From: Apteryx mantelli
Lineage: Eukaryota > Chordata > Aves > Apterygiformes > Apterygidae
NCBI RefSeq assembly: GCF_036417845.1
Contig: NC_090020.1
Location: forward strand, 49,894,425 to 49,958,424
Reading direction: 5' to 3'
DNA length: 64,000 nt
The position numbers and the translations under genes are program-made. Shown here in pieces: positions 13,044 through 27,260 of this stretch. The stretch's first letter is position 1; every line of letters begins with the position of its first letter. The notes under the pieces are model-generated. The model had not been told where the DNA came from, made no database searches, and saw only the letters and a program-made list of their open reading frames with translations.

Positions 13044-13416
13044 ACATTCCTCCCCATTCCCTTCCTCTCTCCACATTTGATAGTTTTGCTAGATCCAAGC
13101 ACTTCAACACAGCAGAAGCAGATTAAAAGAAAAAAGAGGAAAGAAAAAAAAAAGGTGCTTAAAGGCAGCCTTTGATTCAATGCTGGTTCTATGTACTTGT
13201 ACAGAAATTAAAAAATAATAATAATTAAATAAATCCCCATAAGAAGTATTTAGAAAGAGATGTCCCCGCAGTTTATGAAAGATCATCCAGGACAGAAACT
13301 TGTGTCAGCAAGGCTCTGCGCTGATCCCCTGGCACAGCAGACCGGGCTGCCACAATACATTTAGCAGATCTCTGAATGTATGCTCTAGGTGGGGAATTGG
13401 ATGTTAACATATTTTT

Positions 13417-13432
13417 CCCACTAGAGGGAGCC
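13417..13432 (+). promoter_or_regulatory. Candidate CTCF-like motif
   Basis: CCCACTAGAGGGAGCC differs from the familiar CTCF core (CCASYAGRKGGCRS) at only one position, where A stands for the usual C. It lies about 23 kb upstream of the CHD1 promoter in otherwise AT-rich DNA. It was matched by eye; a chance match in 64 kb is quite possible. Confidence 0.35.
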
Positions 13433-14448
13433 AAAATCTGTAAGTATGTATTTTTAAGTCCCGAGACTTCTGAAGTTTTTTTTCCTGTCTAATCCTATGT
13501 TAGTAGTTACTGTCATGAAGGTAAACTTGCCAATTCAGGAAAAACAAAACCTATAATTAGAGGACAAGAGAGGGGAAGTTAAAGAGATAATCCAAACTGT
13601 TTTAGTCCTGCTACTACAAGTTTACAGGAATTTAAGCATCTGAACTTAAAACCTTGGTTTATAGCAACAGGTGATGTATTTGTATCCTAGCAGTAATGAG
13701 AAAGTTACTTTATATCTAATCATCTCATGTAGAAGTCCACGCTCAGAGCAAGCCTCAGTGTCACTGTTTTCAGTGACAGCGGATAATCCAGGACATGCGC
13801 CAACTTTACAGTGTGTTGCTAATACTTGGCATTGAACTAGGCACATTTGGGACTCCAGATTTCTCTGAGAAGCAAAGACAAAGCAGGGAGAGCAGCAACA
13901 GGGAAGGAGAAGTTGCAAGGAACAGTATAACAAGCTAAGAGTTAGGATACATCCCTTCTCGTTTCACATTAAGTCCTTCCTCTTTGCATTCCTACCAGAG
14001 GAGAGGATTTGGGAAGGGAGCTCAGAGCAGGTGAGGAATTTTAGCACAGGATCAGCCATGCTGCAATATTAGCACAGATTTGCAGGGCTGCCCTTTTTAT
14101 AGCAACTCAAAGACAGTCTTCCGTAAGCAAGTGCACGAGAATCCACAGAACCACATCTAACCTAATAATGTTGGTATGATAAATGATGTAATAAGAGATA
14201 AAGTACAATGTACCTAAGATAAGTACATGTACATAAACTAATTACATAGTACTCATCTTGAGTGAAACAGGGAGAACGTGCAAGTGTACCTTTAGGCTGA
14301 AAAATACTGATCTCTTCCACCATTTTTGACAGTGTGAAGAAATCCCCAATAATTTTTTCCTTACAGATGTAAAATAATCCCAGTGATGTTGCAACACTAA
14401 ATTTGACTTTTGTTTGGCAAGAGATTTCATACACAGAAGGAAGGAACT

Positions 14449-14459
14449 GGGGGGGGGGG
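14449..14459 (+). repeat. Poly-G tract (11 G)
   Basis: Eleven G followed by TGTCCAG and a T-rich stretch. Confidence 0.9.
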
Positions 14460-14568
14460 TGTCCAGTTTTTTTCTTTGTTTATTTTTAAAAGTAACTTCA
14501 GAAAACTAAAGCCTTTAAGTCATCAAAAATAAAATTAACTTTTTTTTTTAAACCTATAGCATCCTCCT

Positions 14569-14588
14569 CCCCCCCCCCAAAAAAAAAA
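14569..14588 (+). repeat. C10-A10 composite (T10-G10 on the minus strand)
   Basis: Ten C pass directly into about ten A. On the minus strand this is a T run followed by a G run, the same layout as 40935-40959 and 43719-43744 on the plus strand. Confidence 0.9.
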
Positions 14589-14978
14589 GATATTTGATAC
14601 AAGAGAGTTATCATTTGTTACTCAGATTGCTTTGTGTTTCGGTTTCCTATTCGGTTTTGCCTGTTAGCTGTGATTAATTCAGGACAAACTGCTCAGATCA
14701 GCCATAATGTATACACCACTGTGCATTGCTGCTTCTTTAGCTGATTTACCATACAGAGCAAACATGGGGCAGGGGGCGGGAACAGAATCTGTTTCTCAAC
14801 CCAAGAGCTGGTTAATCTTGAAAGTAACATGTCCTTCTTGGCTTCTACTAAAGGAGGAAATTACCATGCTGAGTTCCAGGACAAGCAATAGTTGCCCACA
14901 TCAGAATACCTCTGTACATGTTCCTTATTTAACTGTTATATTTCTAAGCCAATTTTTTTTTCCCCCTAAATAACTTTT

Positions 14979-15010
14979 GGGGGGTGGGGGGTGGGGAGGG
15001 GGCAGGGGGA
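14979..15010 (+). repeat. G-rich cluster, predicted G-quadruplex
   Basis: Four or five G runs of four to six bases lie in about 30 bases with single-base T, A or CA loops. This meets the usual G3+N1-7 rule with room to spare. A purine-rich tail follows to about 15027. Whether it folds in the cell cannot be told from sequence. Confidence 0.8.
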
Positions 15011-15100
15011 GAGGAAGAGGAAGAGCAATTACTTTTTGACAGGGGAAAGCAACTCTCAGATTTGCTAGTGTAGCAGATCAAAAGTATAGCCATACTTAAG

Positions 15101-18100
15101 ATAATTTAAGTGACATCAATAGAGTTCCTCAAAAGCTGAAAGCAGACCTTGCTGGCTAGATTGCATTGCATTTGTTCTTTGAAATTACTTTCATATGCTT
15201 GAAGTTACATCAAAAATTTTTTTGAATATGTGAATAAGATCCTCACCTGGTTTCAAGAGATACTAAAAACAATTCGGATGTAAAAAAATACAAGTTTCCT
15301 ACAGATAATAGGAGCTAAGGGCAGATTAAATTAAAGTACTTTAAAAAGTAGCCCAAATTCTAGTCATAACATTAACAAAACCAAAATAGAGGTGCATAAT
15401 ATTAGCTTTAATATCTAAAATAAGTTCAATTTTTAGACCCGCACAATGTTTGATTTCAAATCCATAATCAGTGTCTTGAATAATTAGTAATTACTAGTGC
15501 CAGTTCCAGTCCCTTTACTCCAAGTGTTTGTGACTGTCATTTCAGCCCTTCTGCTAGACTAGTGAAGCTAAGAGCGCTTTCTAACCACCCCTTTGTTTCT
15601 GCAGTTCTCTTGTCTAGGATATCTCCAAGGCACAACAGCAAAAGCATTGTTGTCTCCTCTGTCACTAACCCTCCCACTGCACAAGTCTCAGTATAAATAA
15701 AATGCAGCTGGAGATCATTTCAAAGGAAGTCATCTCAGTGAAGCGTATAGAACCTGCAGCTTGCTTTGCATAACTGAACCGTGCTTGAAAGCACTTTAGA
15801 GATCTAATAAAACTCAGAAACAGAAAATAGGAAGTAGCAGCTAAGCAGTAAAGGTGTTAGGACTGTCTAATAAGTTACATTGTAATAATCAAGTTATGTT
15901 TTGTCATCCAAAAATATCCCCTGCAGATAAATATATACTGTACACTGAACAGATCTTAATATATAGTGCCTAGATTTAATTTATCTGCTTGCGTTTGACT
16001 TCCCACGTGTTCTCCAATTCAGGACAGGAGGCATGTCTTACTACCAGCTTGCCTATGTATATAGATCATTTTGCAGAGTTCCTATTTCTTAATAGGTCTG
16101 AGTCACTGATATTTCTGATATTACTAACTCTAAAGTAATAACTAGATTTGTGTATGTTTCAAGGATGGATGTTCAGTGATGAACATTAGCAATGGGAAAG
16201 CTGCTCTTCAAAGCTTTATGCGCCCACAAGTCTAGATCTTTATCTGGGAAGAATGGCAAATATCAGTGTTCCTTTCTGTTAAGGATTCATTTGAAAAAAA
16301 TGCACACACAGCTGCGTTACCATGTGGACATTTTTATGAGTCAAGTAAATGGGAATGATAACAAGGGATTACCATCATGTGTGAAACCAACATTTGTTCT
16401 CCTGTTTGCAGATACTTTTTAATTTCATAAGCCAGATACATTATCTTCTTATGCTGATATAATCAAATATAAAATTAGAATAGAGAATAATAGTGTAACA
16501 CCCACACAGAGGTGTGATGCTTTCTCCTCCAAAATAACTTCAGAGCATTTTGTAAGAATCCATAAAAAGCTTGTTTGCATTACTACAAATGGACTCTAGT
16601 GTTTCTGTATACACTGCCTGCTCCAAGGAAGGTTGAAAGAAAGGGGAGAAAACAAAAAACCTAAACACACCAACACATAGCAGAAAACAGAATTAATGAT
16701 GTGTAACTATGTCCAAAATGGAGAACAGCAATCAGCTCATCAAGACATAACAGCAAGGGAAGGCAACCTATCTGTAGCCATCAGAAAAAAAAAAAAAAAA
16801 AAAAATTCTGAGGGGCAATGAAGCAGAGAGGGAGAGCAGAGGAGAAAGGACTTACTATGAATTTCCAGTCAGCAAAGTGAGTTAGATAATCTTTCAGAGT
16901 CAAACTCTGACACCCAGAAATAGTAAGTTGTACAGAAACTGATCTATTTTGGAGGTACAAAAAAATACTGAATCATAGATAATTAATACCAGTAAGGAAC
17001 TGTTCTGAGAATATAAGCTGATATTTTATGCCATAGAGATCAAAACTTGAACCAGAAGTTTCTGCATCAACTTTATCAAATGACTGAGCCTAGGACATTT
17101 TCAAGACAGACATCTTGTATAGCTGTTGCTATTTTATCACTAGGAATCTTTGTCATCCCCTTATATCCTGTTCCAATTGCAGTAGAAAAGTTGCTCTATT
17201 TCCAGACTGAATGTCTAGCTTCACAGCCTCCAAAAATGGATCTTAAAGTGCTTAAGTGAATTTAAAGCTCTCCATTATCAGAAATCCTTTCCTTGAGTAT
17301 GTGTAGGCCATAATCAATCTTAACCTTCTCTTTAAAGAAACCATACAGGTGGCTGTTTGTAAATTGTCTCTTTGAACACAGTTATCAAATTCCCAGTTAT
17401 TTTTACCTCATTTCTAATCCTCACCTTGTATCAATCTTGCTGGAACCGGAGATATTTCAGGAACGCTGAAACACATGCAGAGAAGGCTTCCTGTCAAGTA
17501 ACAGACTCCCCTGGATGAGAATGGGAGACACAGTTGCTTTCTCCTCTGCCAAAAACATTTCTTGCTGTTGTAGACGGTACCAGGACCACTAACATTGTTA
17601 GAAGACTGATGTAAATCCATTGATTTTAGGAAAGTCATTCCTAGTTTGACATTGACAAGAAATTAGATGGCAGACAGTCAAAGGAAGAAGTTTGCCAACA
17701 CCAACTAAGAAAGTGTCTACCTCTGAAATATCTTTTTGCATAACAAACCATCATGGCCAAAAACCCTATCCAAACCAGAATTAATTTCTGTTTGGCACTC
17801 CTCCTCTTAAAAGGAGATATATTATGAAGCATCTGTTAAAGGTGATATCCCACAAACTTTGAACCATTTCCTCCAACAGATCAATATTGTACATGTTAAT
17901 GAAAGCATCAACACCCAACACTTAGAAGTAGATGAGCAAATAACTTGGGCATACCAAGGTGTTTGTTTGTTTTAATAGCTAGGCCACATGAGAGTGCATC
18001 ACAAACAATTCCCTAGTCCCTTTCAGATGTAGAACCACTCTGTCTATGTGAAATTTTGTGATCTGTCAAAACAACCTGTCTCTGATGAGCTTCATTAAAA

Positions 18101-21100
18101 ATCCAGCAAGAACATACCTCAAGTTTTAAATTTGGCATAAGTAGAGCCTTTTGCTTAAAGTCAGCAGCATGGGAACTGTTTCGAACATTTAAGTAAACAG
18201 TCGAAGCCTGCAGATCACTTGTAGGTTTTTCAATTAACTCATAAGTACCTCCTTAAATAAAAGTTTCCTTTGATCATTTCTTTAAAAGGAAAGCTGTCAC
18301 TATCTGCTTGATCCTTATTACAAGTTATCATTAGTAAATTAAACAAAATTAAAGTACTATATTATAGACTTACAGAAAAATATTACATTCGCACTTTTTC
18401 CTAGTAGCTGTATAAAATGATAGCCAGTTTTGAGAAATCTATTTTTGAACCTCATTCATAGCTCCATGTACACTGGAATACATGCTGAGCTATACACTTT
18501 GCCACCAGGTTTCAGATTAAAGATAAGTGTGGGTTTTTTTTTTTTTAACTACAGTTCTTATAGGACTAGAAAGGCTTTGCAAACCTGATGTGAAGTAAGA
18601 AGGAAGAGGGGATAGTCAACAGAATAAAGGTCCTCTGTCACATTAGCAACCCTGTGCTTTCATCCAGCAGTCAGCTTTGCCCATAAATAAGTTTGGTAAA
18701 GCTAAAGCACTTGTTCACGTCCATTACCTTGCTTCTGTGAAGGTCTCTAGTCCCTGAATCTTCTGTAAGACATTCACAAGTCAGATCCAGCCACTCTGTC
18801 AAAGCCTCATCAACCATAAAAATCTATATATAGGAAATTAAAAGACACAAATGCAAGCTATGGAGCAGAAGAGGCCAATTCACAGGTCACGAGACTGTCT
18901 GGAGGGGTTCATACAAGCCTACTGAAGACACAGTTAACTTTCTATGTGATACAAACAGTATATGCAGTGATTTTAAAATAGCCAACAAGGCTTGTGTTGG
19001 CCCTGCAAGTTGCACCTGCTACACAGGGAATATTGATCTACTTGATCAATAAGCTGATTTTAGCACAGGTACATGAGAAGGTGCTGATTATTAAGAATGA
19101 AGTTTTAAAACAATCAAGTTATTAATGTCCAAGAAACACTGCATTATCTCAATATTAAATCTATTCTAAAGGTTGCGATGCTCACATACTAAAATTGCAA
19201 AGGGATCTTAAGATTTTTTCAAGCAAGCTTTTATTTTTATAGCATCATTTTGTTTTGCAATTAAAATGACATCAATTTCTGTATAGGCCAATATTTAATA
19301 CAAGATTTCTAACTGAGTGAAATCCATTAGCTTTCATCCAAATATCTTAGTAGAAGAGCTTTACTACTCAGATTCTTTTTCTTTCCTCCTAACTCTTTGA
19401 GATGTATGTAGTTTATCAAAGGCAACAGGATCCCATCAATTCAAGTGGCAGAGAATAAAGAGTGACTGAATTCTCAGACAGCATGAATGGATTATTGTAC
19501 AGAGGAAGGGAGGGAGAGTGGGGGGAATTAATACATCTTCTAGATCATATAAATATGCAGCCTCTTCACATTTTCTTGGAAGGGAAAAACAGGTGATTCA
19601 GAAAAGCAGTTTATCCCATCTTTCATTCTATACAAAAAAAAAAAGTCTACAGAAAAGGATCTGCGTCTCTGGAAAAGGTTATTTTTAAAATGTAATTTCC
19701 TAGCAAACGGTAACTAATGAATGCAGTATCACTAACACAGCACTAGCTTTACAGATGCCAGTAGCAGGTAAATGCTAAACTTCTTGCGAGTCTGACCTTG
19801 ACTTACCAACATCTGTTAAAACTGCACCTGTTTTGTTTTAGTCTAGGATTTTTAACACATTAAAATATTCTTTCTTCCCCTCAAATAGATACAGACAGGC
19901 TCCAACATTGTGCTTAGATGATTTTTGATAACTGACTATATATTTACAAGATCCTTAGTGTTCCAAAATCATATTTATTATTTCATCACTTAATACTCAT
20001 ATTTTATTATTGTTGAAGTGATAAGTTGCAAGAGCCTTTTATATTTCAATTACAGCAGCAAAAGAAGAATTTTAAGCTGAACTTTTTACAGAACTTGAAC
20101 TTGTTTTAATTAAACAGGCCAGAATACACTTGCTCTAAATTTTTCTGGCTTGAGTTACCAAAATTTGATCCTGTTTCCTCTTAAGTAAGGTCTTTTGTTA
20201 ACGCTGTTTTGGAATTTATGATGGCAGAAACCAGTGATATATCTTACATTCCAGGAGAATGATGAGTGCTTCAAATAAAATTCTGCAACTCTGCTTTGGC
20301 ACAGATCTATGTAACAAATAATGTTTCAAAATATTACAATGAAACTCTTCCTTTTACTGCCAGACTTGTAAAGAACGTGAAATACACTATGAGATCCTCT
20401 ACAGAAAACAAACAGCAATTTAATTTATCCTCTTAATGTCACGTGCATTTTAATGTTTAGTGTTTTTTCCTATCATCAGGAATCTACCCTGCTTGAGCAG
20501 TAATTGATCAGAGCTCTTCCCTGAAGAGAGGGAAAAGTGCGATGATTCTCTGAAGGGGACAATGATAATAAAATACTCATATTCAAAAAAAAAAAAAAAC
20601 CTACTATAACATCCTCGATGATTAGGTGAGTAACATGAAGATATATGCATTTATTTAAAATTGTATTAATTTTCCTTTTCTTTTCCATTTAGTGTTCAGT
20701 TTTTCCCTTTTTTCTTCTGTCACTTCCTAGTACCTGCCTTATTGTACTATGTACCAGATCAACAATGAAAAAAATGTAGGATTAGAGTCTTGATTTTTAT
20801 TTTAGTTATTAAGCTACACAATATTTCTCAACTGTCTGTAGAGTTTATCCTTCTAAAAAGGAAGGAGGTCATCTAGTTTGAGTTAATGGATTAGCTACCC
20901 AAGACAAACAAAAAAGAAACAAATGGCATATTTTAAGCATTGGTTTAGAACTACTGGGCCTATGCACTAGCTTATTAAAAATAGTGCCTTCTATAGAACA
21001 GTTAAGTGTGGGTTACTATGAGTCACTTGTGACTACTTCAGGACTATAAAGATTTACTACATATAAAGTTAACTTACACTACAAAAGAATACTGAACTTT

Positions 21101-24100
21101 CAGTTGAATAACATTCTCAGTGGTGCTCCCATCTACTACACACTGACAAGTCAGAGAAAAATCAAGTTTCAGCATTACAAATGTAAAGACATGGTTTTCT
21201 CCAATTACTATATTTAGTTCAAATAAAAGTGAGAGTGCCAGCAGTATCTTACATTTAATACCAGATGTAAAAACTATGACTTTTACATAATAGTAACATT
21301 TTTTAAACAGCTTGATGACAACATACCACTTTTCAACTCCTCTGTTCAGAAAGATGTGATTTTGTTACTGAGCATTAACTGTTGAAACAATATTATGAAT
21401 TTAGTTTTATTCTAAATAGGTGTGATAATAATCTGGTATGTCAGATGTTGCTAGTGGCAGGACATCTTAAAACCATATTCTTAGCATGAAATTTTTAATA
21501 ACTGTAGTGCATTAAGAACAGTACACAGCCCAAAAGAAAGCAGCAGAAAAATAAGGTTCAAAGGTTAAAAAACACACACACCCCACACTAATGTACAAAG
21601 ACTACTACCTCACAGCACTATTGTTATAAACTCTTAGCAATTAAGAAATAGTGCAGATACTCTGGTAGTGTAAACTGTCCCAAGTTTACAGAAGTGTATC
21701 AACTCCAGTTAATACAATTTATACCATCACTGGAGAACTCCATTATAGTTTTGACAAATGCTGACCATTCTACACACAGTTTTCTAGAGTTTGCTTCATA
21801 TTACTTTTAGTAAAATTCAGGGAAATACATCTTATCTAGTTTTCCATAATACACAGCAATTTTTCAGACAAAATTCATACCTTCATACCACTCTGTAGAA
21901 TCAAACTCAATATTTGCATATTTGAAAAAGGGATTTAAAACATGAAGAATTTTCACTATGGAAACTCATTCCATGGAGAAGCTGACTAAGTAGAACAGGT
22001 TACTTTAAGAAATAAGGAAGAAGACTACCTAATAAAGAAAATCTTCTATATTAAGCAAGTTTGAGTTCTCTCTAAAAAGTTACTAGTTCAGAGAATTAAA
22101 ATTTGACACTAAATATTAAGACTTGCATCTCAGCTTGCACACAGAAGTGTTAGAATGTACTGAACACAGACTTTCATGCAATAGCTCATAATAATCAAGA
22201 ACCACTAAGTGAAGGTAAATTAGTTTTAATCTACCTACAGCTTCCCAGATTGGAACTGCTGCACAATGGATTTTATTTTTTTTTAATGTTGGCTAATTTT
22301 AGCTTCCATCATAATCCTGTCTTATTCTTAAGAATGAGCAGCAGGATAATACAAAACTTAAAATAATTTATAGTACAAAGAAAAAGACAACACAGGAGAC
22401 TATTTAATCCACCTTGTTGGATGCTATTTAAATTGGAAATGAAAGTTTAGAAAGTCACAATCACATGGTTACTTAGGGGGTAATTTATTTCATGCTTATA
22501 TGGGAGCACTAAGATTCAAAATGATAGTACAGCTTCTCTTAACATGTCAGAGAAAAACTATTCAGTTCTTTGACATGATCCTCTAAGCCACAGGACTGAT
22601 GAACTTTAAGAACCTCTCTGTTCTTAAAAGAAAATTCACTCCAGCTGAGAGCTTAAACCTTGCAAGTTTCCATTTGCCCAAGTTATTTCATACTGTCCCT
22701 CCCCAAATCTTTAACTGTTCTTGGATGGCTGCAGTTTTTGTTAGATAGCAAATACAACCTTGCTCTTGTCCATATCTCCTTTTTCACACCATGTGAAGAT
22801 TCTGACTCCATGGAAAACAAGAATTCTGTTCCTTGGAAGAAAAAAATAGCCTTTGGAATTTTATCCTTTATCCCAAAGTGAAATTAAAATACAAGTGGAT
22901 GATGAGAAAACTAAATCTTAGAAGAAAACATCTATGAGGAGGTAGTTCTAACAGTGTAATGGTTCAGCCCACACACAAAACAAGAAAAAGATGCATGTGC
23001 AAATTCCACTTCTGAATCAGAGAGAGCATGCAAAGATTTAAGCTGATATTTTAAGTATCAAACAAGGATTCAGACTACAGGCTTACTAGTTTTTCTGATG
23101 ACTCTTACCTCTCCCTTCCTTGTTCACTTTTCCAGCTGCCTCCCTAGAGTTTATTCTTCTGAAAAGGAGGAAGTTACATCATTTTCTGGTTCTTTTTTGA
23201 TGGAGACAGGCTTTGTAAATACAGAGGAGAATCAGAGTTTATATCATCCTCTGCAAGGAACTTCCAATAACGCTCCCATTACATATGGGATTAATTCAGA
23301 ATCCTGGGTCTTTTAAAGACATGGAAGAATTACAGTATCTACTCAAGGAAGCAACAAGCATCCATACCATAATCCAGGCTTCTCTAACAAAGGTATAGAA
23401 ATATGTGCTGTCATTCTAATGCTGTACATGTGTCCTATGCTTTTTTCTTTAAATGATTATTATCACATAGAACAAAAAACTGAACCATGCAACAACTAAT
23501 AATTCTTACTTGGAGAAAGAATGATTACGAGACATCTATTTTTAAATAACCATTTGTGATAAGCTGTCTCAATTCTTTGAGTTGCTCATTATAAAACAGT
23601 ATCTTCATTTTCCAACACGAAAATTCTTGTTTTGGAGGGACCAGTCATAAAAAGCTCTATTTAGATTTGATTTTTCTCTCACATTACTATGACACATCAA
23701 GTTGGAAAAAAAAAAGTAGTTTTAAGATATTTGAGTTTAAAAGCTGATATGAGAAATCCTTAATTACATCACGTTAAAGGTAAACCTTTGCTGTCTGTCA
23801 CGGGATATCTCATCCCACCTAAGAAGCATGATCTATCTCTATTCCTGTATCCAAGCGAGTTTTGCTTAGTTCCCACATCTGTCTCTGACACCTGTGCAAT
23901 CTCAGGCAATTCACAAATCATTGTTTATCCTCCCACTTTCATAAATGTAACTTAGAAACTTTCAAAGCAACAGAGTGTACCAAAGCAAGACAAATACAGA
24001 TACTTCTCTTTCTATCTTGAGGTAGTCTGTCCTCCCCAGTAGTCTTAACATTTATTTATCTTTGGAGTTCAGCAAAAAGATTTAATAATATATAGAATAA

Positions 24101-25289
24101 GTACATACTTTTCTCCCTTTAAACATGTATGCATGCACATACGTACACACACAGACATGCGTTTAAACTATTCTTAGAGCTTAATGTTGACTTTCTTAAT
24201 ATTATAAAAAAGTCAGCATATATTTTAAAGGATTTATTAAATTGCTCAGTATACTACATGAAATTAAAACAAACTGAAGGTAGCATTCATTCTTTTTCTA
24301 CACAATCATGATATTTAGTATTGATTAAATATTATTTTGTTTGGCATTTATAGCCAAAGACTAAACTGAAGAGCACTATTTAACATACATTACCAGGACT
24401 TTTATGACAGAAATTGCCATTTTTCTCTGACCTCAGACTTTCTTTCCTTTACTTCAATTAAAGCTCAGTATTTCTGCTACATCTACTCCAAATTTTATAA
24501 TCCTTTTTTTTCCCCCCTAGACTTACCTGAAATATACCATATGAAGAAAGCAGACAGCAGATTTTCCATATTTAAAGCTTTTGTGTGGACAGAAGGATCT
24601 GGTAGAAACTCTCATGTACTAAGGTATCTCCTATCACAAAAACCTTTCAAAGCAGCACTTCTGAGTGAACAGCTGAAGTGATATATGCCATTTAATGTGA
24701 ACGAATGTTTATCACCATTATTACAACTATAAAAATCACCATGATGCCATATATATCAGCAGCTAAAGATCAGAGGAATTAAGCACTAATGGATTAACAT
24801 GAAGGGAGTGGATTTTTCTTTTTATTAAATGAAGAAACTTTAAAGACACTAAATACATTATTCCCTAACTATGCCTTCAATGAAAAAGATTTCTATTGAC
24901 AGTTACTTCAATGTCAAAGTACTTTTCACTATAAAAAAAAGTCTCTGAAGGAATGGAATTTCCTGAAATTATAAGTGTATTTTTGCTGTAGGGTTGGGAA
25001 ATATAGATACAAATACATATAAAAAACAAAAAGATTGAATTAAGGCTGTCTGTATGTACTTAAATCTGACACTTGCTAAGTTTCGAGTTGTCAGTTTCTT
25101 TAAACAATTAAGAGCCAAGATCTGACAGACACAATCACACACTGAAATGACACAAAACTGCTGCTTTACCCAGTATGCAGAGGAACATTTGGTATCCACA
25201 ACGTTTGTATTCCATCCAAACCAACAGAATGGCCAAATGCATTCCAGCTCTGAATATAAAGCTATGCATTTCTGAGGCTTTTCTATAAG
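15101..25289. other. Intergenic DNA, AT-rich, no gene seen
   Basis: The longest open frames (60-76 codons) look like no known protein and lack splice context. Homopolymer runs include A21 at 16785-16805. No transposon family was recognised by eye, although old and decayed copies would be missed. Confidence 0.6.
16785..16805 (+). repeat. Poly-A tract (21 A)
   Basis: A pure A run. No gene-like or LINE-like sequence is recognised immediately upstream, so it is not clearly a retrocopy tail. Confidence 0.9.
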
Positions 25290-25385
25290 TCAATATTGCT
25301 CTAGGTGACCCTGCTTGGGCAGAGGGGTTGGACTAGATGATCTCCAGAGGTCCCTTCCAACCTCAGCGATTCTGTGATTCTGTGA
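25290..25385 (+). mobile_element. CR1 LINE 3' tail fragment
   Basis: This short piece reads 'ggttggactagatgatct', then 'gaggtcccttccaacct', and ends in tandem ATTCTGTG octamers, the hallmark of the avian CR1 3' end. Only the last 100 bases or so are present, which is typical of a severely 5'-truncated insertion. It has no coding capacity. Confidence 0.93.
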
Positions 25386-26605
25386 AGACCAGTGGGGCAT
25401 CCTGGAACTGCAGTTTACATTGGAACACAAGACAATAGCTATTCTCTGAAGGCATATAAGCTCTGGTCCCCACAGTCGTAACTCCCGTTATCTTTTTTTT
25501 GGTGCAAGAATAAAATCTTGATATCAATATGTTCAGAAAGAATTTTAATGCTATTTTATAGGCAAGAGTCCAAGACTGAGACCTACACTTCACTGTATTA
25601 ATGAACTGTCTAGCACAAGGCCTCAAAACCTTCAGGAAGTCCCACTAACCCTTTTAGAGTTACATTAGTAGTAGATCAACAACGTAGCTAGTATCTTGAG
25701 AAAACAGATGCAGTCAGAGGGAGGTATTGTTATGTCTTTACTGTCCTGTCCTGCTGTGAAGTCCCTGCAGATTAAGTTTTTACAGGCTTTTTTTCCTTCT
25801 TCTATTGTATCACTTTGCAAACTCACATCTACTTACAACTAAATTGTGCCTTCATTTCCTTATTGTAACTTGTGGATAATATTGCCTCCCAGGAATATTT
25901 TGAGGATTAAATTTTTTACTATCTGTACAAATACTTTGAAGGAATTAATATAAATAAGTACTATTTCTCATCTCTTGTGACTCTTCTCAGATTCAAAAAT
26001 CATTGCTTTTCACCACCGTCTAGCTCAAAGAGCAAGTTACGGGTCAAACCCTACTCATTACTGTCACCTACAGCAACATACTATAGATCTTTTCAACAGA
26101 CCTCTAAACATTTGGCATGATAAATGGTTAAGTTCAGATGGAGATCCTGTTTACTGTCCCTTCAGTAACTGGAAGAAACAGCCCAGATACCCAATTCCTT
26201 TGGGTCCTTTGTTCTATTTTTCCCTCAGCACTAGGGTCAGTAACAATCCCTAGCTTTGAGCTGGATTTCTGCATACTCAGATTATGGTGCTTTATAGCTA
26301 GTTTGGCAGTCTAGTCTTCTCAAAGTTAGCCTTCTCTGAAGATTCAAATACTGAAAACACTTATTTACTGTGATCTCATTTACATCTAAAAGGGTTTGAC
26401 TACTCTTTAGTATAACCAGTAGTATGATCTACCAATTATACTGGTAGAACTGGGAGGAAGAACACCAGAACAAAGGTTTAGAGCTATTCCAGTCCATCAG
26501 AGTTATAGGTTAAGCCTAAACAAAGTAAGCTACCCTAGCCAAAGGCCTTTTTGGAAGGTTTTTGGAATTGCAATCTGCAATAGCAATAGGGTTTGGAGAT
26601 TTGGG

Positions 26606-26625
26606 TTTTTTTTTTTTTTTTTTTT
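26606..26625 (+). repeat. Poly-T tract (20 T)
   Basis: A pure T run of about 20 bases. Confidence 0.9.
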
Positions 26626-27260
26626 AATAGTATAGCTATAGCAATTAGAACACATTTCCTTCTTTCTAGCCCACATTTACAAACATTCTTGTGCCAACAA
26701 CTGTTAATGCTAATAGGAAAGCTTCACCAACTGGTATATTCCATTTGCAGAAAACATTTCTAGTCCAAGAAGGCAATATAAACAAGGAAAACCACACTTT
26801 TGACAAAAGAGCTTCTTGTATCTACCTCCTTCCTAAGGAAATAATCTACACTAACAATAGCGTAGTATTGTCAGCATCTATATTTACACCTGGAGCTTTT
26901 GTTTGCACAACTATTTCAGTCACAAGCCTCCTCTATTCGTACCCCAGCCTGACATAGTTTACACTACCAACTTCCACAAGTGCAGCTGATTGGATCTTCA
27001 CAGCTGACTGGATCTACACAAAGGCTACTCCTACCCATCGGTTTTAACAAATCATTATATGCTATTCTAAGTAACCATTATAATCAGTCAAAAACTCATA
27101 TCGCTGTTATGTCTCTGAAGAAAACTGTATTATTCCAGTATGCAGTAGAGCAACTGAAACCATTTATTGTCTTAGACTTGTTACAAGGTGTATAAGACAG
27201 CACATGTTATGCCATTGTATACTTCTTAACTTCAAATGAATTACAAAACCTGAGATTCTA

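Larger units (their letters stand above)
7716..15100. other. Intergenic DNA, dense in simple repeats
   Basis: No gene is seen. The stretch is AT-rich and contains a notable number of G or C runs, an (AAC)n run, a C10-(AC)7 composite, an (A5-6G)n run and a G-rich cluster, listed separately. A possible CTCF-like motif lies at 13417-13432. Short open frames, such as those around 12870-13180, are low-complexity translations. Confidence 0.6.

Noticed and set aside
12870-13286. Cluster of overlapping small frames on both strands
   Set aside because: They are translations of C-rich, A-rich and T-rich low-complexity DNA with no recognisable protein content.
16740-16810. A21 tract as the tail of a processed pseudogene
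   Set aside because: No gene-like sequence precedes it and no target-site duplication was seen.
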